The position numbers and the translations under genes are program-made. DNA of 64,000 bases from Hyphomicrobiales bacterium (lineage in GTDB: Bacteria; Pseudomonadota; Alphaproteobacteria; Rhizobiales; Rhizobiaceae). Numbering within the stretch: the stretch's first letter is position 1; every line of letters starts with the position of its first letter. This document shows positions 1 to 6,971 of the stretch, piece after piece. Where the stretch lies: positions 1 through 64,000 of the forward strand of contig UBUL01000029.1 in the NCBI GenBank assembly GCA_900468625.1. The letters run 5' to 3'. The notes beneath the pieces were generated by a model, which did no database searches, was not told where the DNA came from, and saw only the letters and a program-made list of their open reading frames with translations.

Positions 1-159
1 CGCGTGCATTACGGCATGACGCCCGAGGAGTACCGGCAGAAATGGGGGCTGGCTTCCAATTATCCGATGGTTGCGCAGAATTATGCCAGCCAGCGGTCTG
101 AACTGGCGAGAATTTCCGGCCTCGGTGCCAATGGCAACAGGAAGGAAAGCGTCCGCTAG
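1..159 (+). CDS. MucR/Ros-family zinc-finger transcriptional regulator, C-terminal part (cut by window edge)
   Basis: Frame 1 is open from the first base to a TAG at 157-159. It encodes the typical C-terminal end of a MucR/Ros regulator: an H-Y-G-M-T-P-E-E-Y-R stretch, then K-W-G-L, Y-P-M-V-A and N-Y-A. In this family the HYxMTPEEYRxKW segment lies just after the single zinc finger. MucR/Ros proteins repress or activate exopolysaccharide, motility and symbiosis genes in Rhizobiaceae. The zinc-finger cysteines lie outside the window, so integrity and start cannot be judged. The 240 bases between this stop and the next gene show no convincing gene. Confidence 0.85.
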   Translation, partial: RVHYGMTPEEYRQKWGLASNYPMVAQNYASQRSELARISGLGANGNRKESVR

Positions 160-399
160 CGCAGCAGTTTCCCTTCGGAATCGCCCATGGAAACAAGAGG
201 ATAGTGCGGTTTTGCGCTTCGAACAAAAGCGGATACTCTGGACGACGACCCGTTACCGTATTCAGGGCAGGCGACGACAATTCAAGCTGAAGATCTGGAT
301 TGTCCTTCTCGGCAGCCATGGCTGCAAAATCAACCGAGAGCAAGCGTTCGGTGACTGCCCCGCCGAGGTGACTGCTCTGCCCAAGTGACTGGCGGCCGG

Positions 400-723
400 C
401 TAATGATGCTGAGCCTTGATATAGGCCGTGAGATCGGCGATTTCCGAGCGCGTCAGCGAGAGGTTCGGCATTCGTGAGTGCTGGGGATCTGCCAGGAACT
501 CCGCTAACCGCGCTGCATTGAAGTGCTTGGATTCGCCGATTTGCGCAAATGTCGGCACGGAATCCGAGCCGGACGTCTGTCCGGGAGCAACGACGTGGCA
601 TTGGCTGCACCAACGGTGAGCGATATTGCCTCCTTGCGCGATATCGGCTGCAGCGCCTTCATCGAAGGGTAACAGAACGATGGCAGCAATGACCGCACCT
701 TGCAGACTGTCCATTCGGATCAT
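400..723 (-). CDS. small periplasmic class I c-type cytochrome
   Basis: A 107-residue protein with a hydrophobic N-terminal export segment (about residues 8-26) followed by one C-S-Q-C-H haem attachment motif near residue 39-43. A Met in an S-R-M-P-N context near residue 85 fits the distal axial ligand of class I cytochromes c. It should carry single electrons in the periplasm; its partner is not shown by the sequence. The ATG has an AAGGAA ribosome-binding site seven to eight bases upstream. A perfect FNR/FixK box lies about 245 bases upstream on the same transcript side, with a TPC-type metal ATPase gene beyond it, which suggests expression at low oxygen. Haem motif and size are certain; the role in denitrification or oxidase electron supply is inferred. 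Confidence 0.88.
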   Translation of the reverse strand: MIRMDSLQGAVIAAIVLLPFDEGAAADIAQGGNIAHRWCSQCHVVAPGQTSGSDSVPTFAQIGESKHFNAARLAEFLADPQHSRMPNLSLTRSEIADLTAYIKAQHH

Positions 724-966
724 TGATCGTTTCCTTTTCAGCGTTCGGTTGCTTGCTTATCCTTATTTTCAGCGGGAAGCTTAATCGTCTCGATGAGGAC
801 GCTTTGCCAATCTCTTCGCAAGTCGTGGTGATATCTCCGGCATTCACCCGCTCTCCTCGAAACCATGTCTCGTGTCTTTCGGCTATCTCCGAATACAATT
901 GCGAGTGCCGACAGTGATTGATCGAGTAACGCAAGTCTCGATTACAGGGGAACGATGTTGTCATCC

Positions 967-980
967 TTGATTTTGATCAA
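967..980. promoter_or_regulatory. perfect FNR/FixK box, TTGATTTTGATCAA
   Basis: The 14-mer matches TTGAT-N4-ATCAA in every specified position. It is the only clear signal in the 331-base stretch 724-1054 between the cytochrome c gene and the 3' end of the metal ATPase gene. The only plausible target is the leftward cytochrome gene. A class II start 41 bases from the box centre would then leave a leader of roughly 210 bases, which is unusually long. Family knowledge: CRP/FNR proteins with an E-xx-S-R recognition helix, such as the FixK encoded at 6203, bind this sequence. Confidence 0.8.
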
Positions 981-1054
981 TTCGTCGGGCTTTGATTGCG
1001 CAGCCAGCGCCGAGCGATTGCTGGCGCGTCGTGAATGCCGTGACGGACAAGGGC

Positions 1055-2950
1055 TCACACGGCTGACGGCTCTATCAAGCCGTCAGAGGAATTCGGCTCG
1101 CGAACGGTGGACGTATAAGGCACGATGCGCAGCGCCCTCAGAGCGTTCAAAATGACGGCGACGTCGATCGCCTCCTGGAAGAAGGCGCCCTGCACCGGTG
1201 TCAGATGACCGAAGGCGGCTGCCAGCATGCCAAGAACGGAAAGACCGATACCCGCCGCAACGCTTTCGAGCGCGATCCGCCGGGAGCGTTGGGCGATCTC
1301 GATTCCCGCTCCCAATTGATCGATGCTGTCAACGAGCAGGACAACATCGGCGGCCTCGGCGGCGGCCGCCGCTCCCCTTGCCCCCATTGCCACACCGACA
1401 TCAGCCGCAGCAAGCGCCGGCGCATCATTCACGCCGTCTCCCACCATCATCACCGCACCGTTCTTCCTTTCGGTCAGGACCGTCAGAACCTTTTGATCGG
1501 GTGTCAGCCCGGCGTAAAGTCCGTCGAAATCGAGACCTTCCGTGACACGTTCCGCAACCTCGCTTCGGTCGCCGGTCGCCAGAAGAATGCGTTCGACGCC
1601 CTCCTTCCGCAATCTGCCGAGCATGGCTTCGGCCCCTTGGCGCAAAGGATCTGCCATGATCAGACGAGCTGCCAGACGGCCATCCACAGCGACAGCCACA
1701 AGGACCGAACCGGCGGCGAGGTGCGTATGGTCGCCCGCCTTTCGCCCTATGCGCCGGACCACAAAATCTTCGCTGCCTACGATGACCTTCTGATCACCGA
1801 TACTTCCGACGACGCCTTCGCCCGGGATCTCGGTTACTCCGGACGGTGCCGGCAATGTCAGCCCGCGCTCCCTGGCGGCCGTAACGATAGCTTGTGCGAC
1901 GGGATGCTTGGATGCCTGGTCGAGTGCTGCGGCAAGACGAAGGACATCGTCGTTGGGCATGCCGATACAGCTGTCGATTTCGACGATCCGCGGGCAACCG
2001 TCCGTTAGGGTTCCTGTTTTGTCGAGAATGAGCGTCCGGATGCGCGCCATGATTTCGAGAGGCTTTGCTCCCTTGATCAGTACGCCAAAATGCGCGGCTC
2101 GCGACAAACCGGCCACCAGCGCGATCGGTACTGCAAGAATCAGCGGACAGGGCGTGGCGACGACCAAAACTCCGACGGCCCGGATCGGATCCTGCGTCAG
2201 CCACCAAGCTGTAGCGGCGATTGCCACGGTGACGACGAGAAATCCCAACGACCAGCGGTCTGCGAGCCTTGACATCGGTGCCTTGGACCGTTGTGCCTGA
2301 TCTACAAGACGGACGATCCCCGCATATGTGCTCTCTTTGGCAAGCCTTGTCGCGATCAGGTCGAAGGCCTCTCCGGCGTTGGTGGAGCCGCTCATGGCCT
2401 CGGAGCCCATTGTCAGCCGGATCGGCAGGGATTCTCCGGTCAAGGCGGCGGTGTCGAGAAAGGCAAGCGCAGACGCTATCGTCCCATCTACCGGGACGAT
2501 ATCGCCCTGTCGAACCATCAGCCTGTCGCCTGGCTCGATTTGGTCCAGCGGCACGTCCTCGAGTTCGCCGTTCCGGTGTCGTGTCGCAGTTCGTGGAACG
2601 CGTGAAAGGAGGTCGTGCATCTCGCGCCGCGCCCTGCCTTCGGCAAAGCCCTCGAGGAAGGTGCCGCCGGAGTACATTACGGCCACGACCGCAGCCGCGA
2701 GCGGCTCGCCGAAGATCACTGCGGCGGACATGGATAGCGCAGCAACGATGTCGAGCCCGACTTCCCCGCGCCATAGAGCGCGAAGGATTTCCAACAGAAG
2801 TGCCGCGAGGACGGGAAGAACGCCGATTGTCCAAGCTGTCCTGCCGGCATCGATCCAGCCCGAAAGATGAAAGGCAAGCCCCGACAGCAGGCCCATGAGC
2901 GCCACGAGCAGAAGAGTTGTCTTTATTCGATCTCTAGTCGCAAATTCCAT
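1055..2950 (-). CDS. P1B-type heavy-metal-transporting ATPase with TPC membrane motif (P1B-5-like, no hemerythrin tail)
   Basis: A 631-residue metal-exporting P-type ATPase. The phosphorylation motif D-K-T-G-T starts at Asp310, the TGES actuator loop is near 171-174, and G-D-G-V-N-D is in the C-terminal third. The metal-pathway motif before the P domain is T-P-C (266-268), not C-P-C. There is no N-terminal CxxC metal-binding domain and no C-terminal hemerythrin domain. TPC is the hallmark of subgroup P1B-5, which includes Sinorhizobium Nia (Fe2+/Ni2+ efflux, nodule expressed). That makes Fe or Ni a reasonable but unproven substrate. The start has an AAGGG site ten bases upstream. A TTGA-N6-TCAA box about 80 bases upstream suggests FixK control, as expected for microoxic metal homeostasis. 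Cadmium or zinc export remains possible. Confidence 0.9.
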   Translation of the reverse strand: MEFATRDRIKTTLLLVALMGLLSGLAFHLSGWIDAGRTAWTIGVLPVLAALLLEILRALWRGEVGLDIVAALSMSAAVIFGEPLAAAVVAVMYSGGTFLEGFAEGRARREMHDLLSRVPRTATRHRNGELEDVPLDQIEPGDRLMVRQGDIVPVDGTIASALAFLDTAALTGESLPIRLTMGSEAMSGSTNAGEAFDLIATRLAKESTYAGIVRLVDQAQRSKAPMSRLADRWSLGFLVVTVAIAATAWWLTQDPIRAVGVLVVATPCPLILAVPIALVAGLSRAAHFGVLIKGAKPLEIMARIRTLILDKTGTLTDGCPRIVEIDSCIGMPNDDVLRLAAALDQASKHPVAQAIVTAARERGLTLPAPSGVTEIPGEGVVGSIGDQKVIVGSEDFVVRRIGRKAGDHTHLAAGSVLVAVAVDGRLAARLIMADPLRQGAEAMLGRLRKEGVERILLATGDRSEVAERVTEGLDFDGLYAGLTPDQKVLTVLTERKNGAVMMVGDGVNDAPALAAADVGVAMGARGAAAAAEAADVVLLVDSIDQLGAGIEIAQRSRRIALESVAAGIGLSVLGMLAAAFGHLTPVQGAFFQEAIDVAVILNALRALRIVPYTSTVREPNSSDGLIEPSAV

Positions 2951-3028
2951 GCAGCTGATCCCTTGTGGAGCAGGCGCGCTATCCCAGAATGCCGTGGGTT
3001 AAGTAGGGTCGCTTCAACATGCTTCGCC

Positions 3029-3042
3029 TTGACCTGCGTCAA
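3029..3042 (-). promoter_or_regulatory. FNR/FixK-like box TTGACCTGCGTCAA upstream of the metal ATPase
   Basis: A dyad of TTGAC-CTGC-GTCAA centred about 85 bases upstream of the ATPase ATG. It keeps the TTGA...TCAA core and differs from TTGAT-N4-ATCAA only at the inner pair (C/G instead of T/A), a variant found in rhizobial FixK sites. A start 41 bases downstream would leave a leader of about 45 bases. With the site at 3284 it is the only recognised signal in the 404-base stretch 2951-3354, where a 124-codon frame shows no family features. Confidence 0.65.
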
Positions 3043-3283
3043 AGGGATGGATTGCGTGAGCGTGTTTTCGCGAGTCATCCGCTGAATTGCCGGAGTTTGA
3101 TCTGGCCGTTCCGCCGATAGAAGCTGCAGAGCAAGTGCGCGGATATTTTGGGTTATTGCTGCGACGCGCGCTGAGAGGTGCGCAATCAGCATCCCTGGCG
3201 GGTGCGTCCTGCTTTTCTCGCTGTTGATCCTGTCGGACCCATATGGCAGCCATACCCATGAATTGTCGTGATATTCTCTCCCG

Positions 3284-3297
3284 TTGATCTGAATCAT
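3284..3297 (+). promoter_or_regulatory. near-consensus FNR/FixK box TTGATCTGAATCAT upstream of the DUF302 gene
   Basis: Matches TTGAT-N4-ATCAA except for the last base. Its centre lies about 64 bases upstream of the ATG at 3355, so class II activation would give a leader of about 20 bases, the expected geometry. It points rightward to the DUF302 gene and possibly the MgtC/DUF4010 gene behind it. Confidence 0.55.
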
Positions 3298-3354
3298 CGA
3301 TACAATTGGTTATCCCTTTATGATCGATGACGTGGCAAAGAAGGGAGATTAAAG

Positions 3355-3744
3355 ATGAGTTACACGCTTGACCGTATTCTCAAGGAAGTCCGTTTCGAGG
3401 ATGCCATCGCCCGTACCAAGGCTGCGCTTTCCAAGCACGGTTTCGGCGTTTTGACCGAGATCGATGTCAAGGCGACGATGAAAACCAAGATCGATGCCGA
3501 TATCGATGACTACGTGATTCTTGGAGCCTGCAACCCGCGCATGGCGTTTGAAGCATTGAAACTCGAGCCCAGGATCGGAGCCATGCTGCCTTGCAATGTA
3601 ATCCTGCGATCAATCGATAGCGGCGATGTCATGGTGAGTGCGGTCGATCCTGGAGCTACCATGCAGGCAATCGACAACGAATCGCTGCGGACACTGGCGC
3701 AAACTGTCCGTTTGATGCTCTCCAAGGTGGTCGCGGATGTCTAG
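3355..3744 (+). CDS. DUF302 family protein
   Basis: A 129-residue soluble protein with the DUF302 pattern: an N-terminal amphipathic region, G-F-G-V-L-T-E-I-D-V strand, a central I-L-G-A-C-N-P loop, the L-P-C-N-V strand and a C-terminal helix. There is no signal peptide. The cysteines in A-C-N-P and L-P-C-N are typical of the family. The biochemical role of DUF302 is not established; members often sit beside metal, thiol or redox genes. The ATG follows a GGGAGA site, and a near-consensus FixK box lies about 64 bases upstream. Placement beside a metal ATPase and behind a FixK-like box suggests a function in metal or redox balance at low oxygen (inference). Confidence 0.85.
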   Translation: MSYTLDRILKEVRFEDAIARTKAALSKHGFGVLTEIDVKATMKTKIDADIDDYVILGACNPRMAFEALKLEPRIGAMLPCNVILRSIDSGDVMVSAVDPGATMQAIDNESLRTLAQTVRLMLSKVVADV

Positions 3745-3789
3745 AGCGGGATGCCGGAAAGTGTCAGGGGATTTCGGGCGATATCCGTC
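3744..3789 (+). repeat. dispersed intergenic repeat, copy A
   Basis: Immediately after the DUF302 stop, this segment is homologous in reverse complement to 27363-27410. Both share CACTTTCCGGCATC plus flanking matches over about 40 bases, with imperfect palindromy (GGATGCCGG... ...GGGCGATATCC). I recall similar elements between genes in many Rhizobium genomes, where they may act as 3' stem-loops. The family identity is from memory; the two-copy homology is seen here. Confidence 0.6.
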
Positions 3790-3847
3790 TCCAACTTTTT
3801 GATAGTGTGAGCGTTCAAGACGCAACGGCTTCGAATGAGGGATCGGG

Positions 3848-5161
3848 ATGGAGAGCATTGAACCTTTCGAACGTCTCGGTTTGGCGCTGGCCATCGGGGC
3901 TGTCGTCGGCGTGGAGCGTCACTGGCGGGAGCGTGACGAGGGTGCCGGCAAGCGTACCGCAGGAATACGCACTTTCATGATCGCAGGCATGCTGGGTGGG
4001 CTTTCGGGCCTGATCGAGCAAGCGCTTGCCGCCCCCCTTGCACGGTACGGCCTGGTGGTCATCGCCATGTTTGCGATCTTCAGCGCGATCTTTGCTCTTT
4101 ACCAATATCGGGAATCGAATTCTGAGGGCAATTACAGCGTCACCACGGTCGTCACTGCCATGTCGACCTTTGCGCTGGGAGCTTTGGCCGTGCTCGGCAA
4201 CGTGCAGTTGGCAGCCGCCGGTGCTGTGGCGCTCGTGGCGGTCCTTGCCAGTCGCGAGATATTGCATAGGTTCGTCCGGGCACTGAGCTGGAACGAGCTG
4301 CGATCGGCCATCGTTTTCCTTGCAATGGCCGTCATCGTCTTGCCGATACTGCCAAACGCACCGCTTGGGCCGTTCGGCGGTATTTCACCGTCCGGCACGT
4401 GGCTGTTGGTTGTCCTTCTTGCGGGGGTTTCCTTCCTGGGATACATGGCCGTCAGGGCGTTCGGACGGGTTCGCGGCGAACTTGTCGCCGGAGCGGTCAA
4501 CGGACTGGTATCGTCAACCGCAATTGCCGTCGAAAATGCCCGTCTTAGCGTTACCGGACAGTCCGCGGCGCTGCTGGCTGCCGGAGCTTCGGCGGCAAAT
4601 GCAACCTCCTATCTCAAGGTACTGCTCTATACCGCCATCCTTGCCCCGCCGATCGCGGGGCGCCTCGGGGTTTCACTGGTCGTCGCCTGTCTTGTAATGG
4701 CCGGTTTTTCACTGCTTTTCACGCAGAACGACACGGCCAAACATACCGGAAGCCGCACGCAAAATCCGTTCGAATTGTTATCCGTGCTGAAAACTGCGCT
4801 CCTTCTTGTTGCGGTGGGTTTTCTGGCGCGCGCGGCTGCAAGCTGGTTCGGAGATTCAGGTCTGCTCGTCGTCTCGACGCTTTCCGGGCTCGCGGATATT
4901 GACGCCATCACGGTGACGATTGCCGGCATGCGCGACACCATCGGTGTCGAATTCGCGGCAACGGCTCTCGGGGCTGCCGTTATTGCCAACACGGTCGCCA
5001 AGATGGCATATGCCTCAGTCCTGGGCAGTCGCGCCTATAGCGTGCGCCTCATCCTGGCCAGCACGGCCACGCTCGTCGCCGGCATCTTCGTGTTCGAGAC
5101 AATGCCTATGATGATATCGCTTGTGATGGAATATTTGCCCGACGGCGTTCAAGGACTTTAA
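3848..5161 (+). CDS. MgtC/SapB-DUF4010 family integral membrane protein
   Basis: A 437-residue polytopic protein with about eleven to thirteen hydrophobic segments. The N-terminal 140 residues carry the MgtC/SapB signature: G-A-V-V-G-V-E-R-x-W-R near residues 17-27, then A-G-I-R-T-F near 39-44. The rest fits DUF4010, including a V-N-G-L-V-S-S-T-A loop near residue 218. MgtC relatives are linked to survival at low Mg2+ and to F1Fo-ATPase modulation; the larger DUF4010 proteins are uncharacterised putative transporters. A GAGGG site precedes the ATG. The gene is separated from the DUF302 gene by a dispersed repeat, so co-transcription is uncertain. No specific substrate can be assigned. Confidence 0.88.
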   Translation: MESIEPFERLGLALAIGAVVGVERHWRERDEGAGKRTAGIRTFMIAGMLGGLSGLIEQALAAPLARYGLVVIAMFAIFSAIFALYQYRESNSEGNYSVTTVVTAMSTFALGALAVLGNVQLAAAGAVALVAVLASREILHRFVRALSWNELRSAIVFLAMAVIVLPILPNAPLGPFGGISPSGTWLLVVLLAGVSFLGYMAVRAFGRVRGELVAGAVNGLVSSTAIAVENARLSVTGQSAALLAAGASAANATSYLKVLLYTAILAPPIAGRLGVSLVVACLVMAGFSLLFTQNDTAKHTGSRTQNPFELLSVLKTALLLVAVGFLARAAASWFGDSGLLVVSTLSGLADIDAITVTIAGMRDTIGVEFAATALGAAVIANTVAKMAYASVLGSRAYSVRLILASTATLVAGIFVFETMPMMISLVMEYLPDGVQGL

Positions 5162-5342
5162 GCTCTGGGCCGTCCATCTCACCATCTCGCTCCCAAATAT
5201 CTTAAAAGTGCCGAAGAGGCTGATCCGTCCCGGGTTGCGCGCGGACACCGTTCCGAGCATGAACCAGGTCCATCCAAAGAGACGGAGCGGTTCGGACAAT
5301 CCATAAGGAGCTGAATCGCTTCAGTAATGCGGGAATGTCTTC

Positions 5343-6071
5343 TTAATCCAGCCTTGCGGTGAAGACATAGCCTACTCCTCGCACTGCCTTGATAAACTGT
5401 GGTTTCTTGGCATCCTTTTCGATCTTGCGACGCAGCCTTACGATTTGAGCATCGATCGCGCGGTCGAAAGCTTCCAGGTTGCGTCCTTTGGTAAGGTCCA
5501 TGAGCACCTCGCGAGTAAGCACACGTCCTGCGTTTCGCACGAAAGCCGCCAACATGTCGAACTCGCCGGTCGTCAGCTCGACATCTCGTCCTTCCGGATC
5601 GAGAACCTGGCGCCGGCTGATATTCAGCTTCCATCCTTCGAACCCGGTTATCTCCTCGGCACCGGATTCGGAAATCCGGACAGGAGCCTGACGGCGGCGA
5701 AGGATTGATTTGAGACGGGCGTGGACCTCGCGAAGATGAAAAGGCTTGGCGATGTAGTCGTCGGCGCCGACTTCCAACCCGACGATGCGATCGACGACAT
5801 CGTCACGGCCTGTGAGCATGATGATCGGCACGTCCGATTGGATGCGAATTTCGCGGACGAGATCAAGCCCGTCCATGCCGCCCGGAAGGACAAGGTCGAG
5901 CAGAATGGCGTCGAAACTTTGCTGGCGCAGGCGCAAGCGCATTTCGTTTCCATCTGACGCCGAAGAAATTGTGTAGCCCTCGTCCTCGAAATAGCGAGTC
6001 AACATTTGGCGAATACGAGGATCGTCATCAACAACGAGAAGGTGCGCTTCATTCTGGCGTGCCGCCATCAT
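5343..6071 (-). CDS. fxkR: OmpR/PhoB-type response regulator, FxkR
   Basis: A receiver domain (acidic cluster D19-D20-D21 and phospho-acceptor Asp63, counted from an upstream TTG at 6083) is followed by a C-terminal winged helix ending in G-V-G-Y-V-F-T-A. In R. etli, FxkR is the OmpR-type regulator that receives phosphate from hybrid FixL and activates fixK at a K-box. Here the gene is divergent from fixK-hfixL, and a K-box match lies between them, so the assignment rests on family, order and site together. I chose the ATG at 6071; the ATG at 6068 and the TTG at 6083 are alternatives and none has a strong ribosome-binding site. Because it is not a FixJ-type (LuxR-fold) regulator, this is the R. 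etli-like rather than the S. meliloti-like circuit. Confidence 0.87.
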   Translation of the reverse strand: MMAARQNEAHLLVVDDDPRIRQMLTRYFEDEGYTISSASDGNEMRLRLRQQSFDAILLDLVLPGGMDGLDLVREIRIQSDVPIIMLTGRDDVVDRIVGLEVGADDYIAKPFHLREVHARLKSILRRRQAPVRISESGAEEITGFEGWKLNISRRQVLDPEGRDVELTTGEFDMLAAFVRNAGRVLTREVLMDLTKGRNLEAFDRAIDAQIVRLRRKIEKDAKKPQFIKAVRGVGYVFTARLD

Positions 6072-6100
6072 CGATCCGATCAATGTCCCAAGCCACCGAT

Positions 6101-6116
6101 GTTACAGACTGTTACC
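6101..6116 (+). promoter_or_regulatory. K-box (FxkR binding site) GTTACAGACTGTTACC
   Basis: Two direct hexamers, GTTACA and GTTACC, separated by four bases match the published R. etli K-box layout GTTACA-N4-GTTACA with one mismatch. The site lies 87 bases upstream of the fixK ATG in the fxkR-fixK intergenic region, where an activator of fixK should bind. Confidence 0.82.
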
Positions 6117-6202
6117 AAACAACACGGTCTTTAACACGGGCAGCATCATGGTGTCACCTGCGACAGATCATCTATACCCATCGACGATAAAGAGGACAGG
6201 TT

Positions 6203-6952
6203 ATGCTGCAGACGAAGAATATTCATCATCTCAAGGAGGTTACGAATGCAGCGCTTTTCGATGGCGAGCCGGACAGCTTGCAGGCGCTCTTCAAAAGGCA
6301 GCCCATCGAACACCTGGCCGCCGGCCAGTCCTTGTTCTTTGAAGGTGATATCGCAAAGCATCTCTTCGAAGTGGTCGAGGGGAGCCTGCGCATATTCAAG
6401 ATCATTTCCGACGGGCGCCGCGTCATCACCGGATTCCTGCATGCCGGTGATATCGTCGGAGTCTCCTTGAAAAACCACTATCTTTACAGTGCCGAAGCGA
6501 TTGTCGATGTCCGCGTTCGTCGCCTTGTGCGCAAAACGTTTGAGGCTGAAATTGCCAGGTGCCCCGATTTGCGGCCCGAAGTGTTTTCCCACCTTTGCGA
6601 CGAGATGGCCGCGGCCCAAGACCAAATGGTTCTGCTGTCGTGCAAGAACGCCGAGGAGCGTGTATGCACGTTCCTGCGCAAGCAGATCAAGCGCGGCTCT
6701 GGCCTCCAGGGAAATGGTGTCCTCGTCGAACTGCCGATGACAAGGCTGGATATTGCGGATTACCTCGGCCTTACGATCGAAACCGTTTCCAGAACGATGA
6801 CCAAGCTGACACAGCGGGGAATCCTCTGTTCGGTCGGCCGCCATGCGGTGCAGGTCATGAAGTATGGAGTGCTGGCCCAACTTTCAGGGGACGATGAATA
6901 TTATAGCGACGAACGTGCGCAAATCTCTTACGCTGGAGCCAATCACCACTAG
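6203..6952 (+). CDS. fixK: CRP/FNR-family transcriptional activator FixK
   Basis: A 249-residue protein with an N-terminal cyclic-nucleotide-like beta-roll (about residues 30-120), a dimerisation helix and a C-terminal HTH. The recognition helix has E193-x-x-S196-R197, the residue set that reads TTGAT...ATCAA. The N-terminal cysteine cluster of FNR/FnrN is absent, so it should not sense oxygen through an Fe-S centre. Control should come from FxkR at the K-box upstream, as in R. etli FixK. The ATG follows an AGAGGACAGG site. hfixL starts 20 bases after the stop, so both probably share an mRNA. Candidate targets in this window are cydABX, the cytochrome c gene, the metal ATPase, the DUF302 gene and the adk/small-gene promoter region. 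Confidence 0.88.
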   Translation: MLQTKNIHHLKEVTNAALFDGEPDSLQALFKRQPIEHLAAGQSLFFEGDIAKHLFEVVEGSLRIFKIISDGRRVITGFLHAGDIVGVSLKNHYLYSAEAIVDVRVRRLVRKTFEAEIARCPDLRPEVFSHLCDEMAAAQDQMVLLSCKNAEERVCTFLRKQIKRGSGLQGNGVLVELPMTRLDIADYLGLTIETVSRTMTKLTQRGILCSVGRHAVQVMKYGVLAQLSGDDEYYSDERAQISYAGANHH

Positions 6953-6971
6953 ATGCAGATGAAGAGAGTCA

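Noticed and set aside
921..940. TTGATCGAGTAACG as another FNR box
   Set aside because: Only the left half site matches; the right half is not ATCAA.
659..964. 101-codon minus-strand frame upstream of the cytochrome c gene
   Set aside because: Starts only three bases from the FixK box, overlaps the cytochrome gene in another frame and shows no protein family; a FixK-driven start could not precede it.
2923..3297. 124-codon minus-strand frame overlapping the metal ATPase start
   Set aside because: No ribosome-binding site or family motif, and it overlaps the regulatory boxes and the ATPase start; treated as non-coding.
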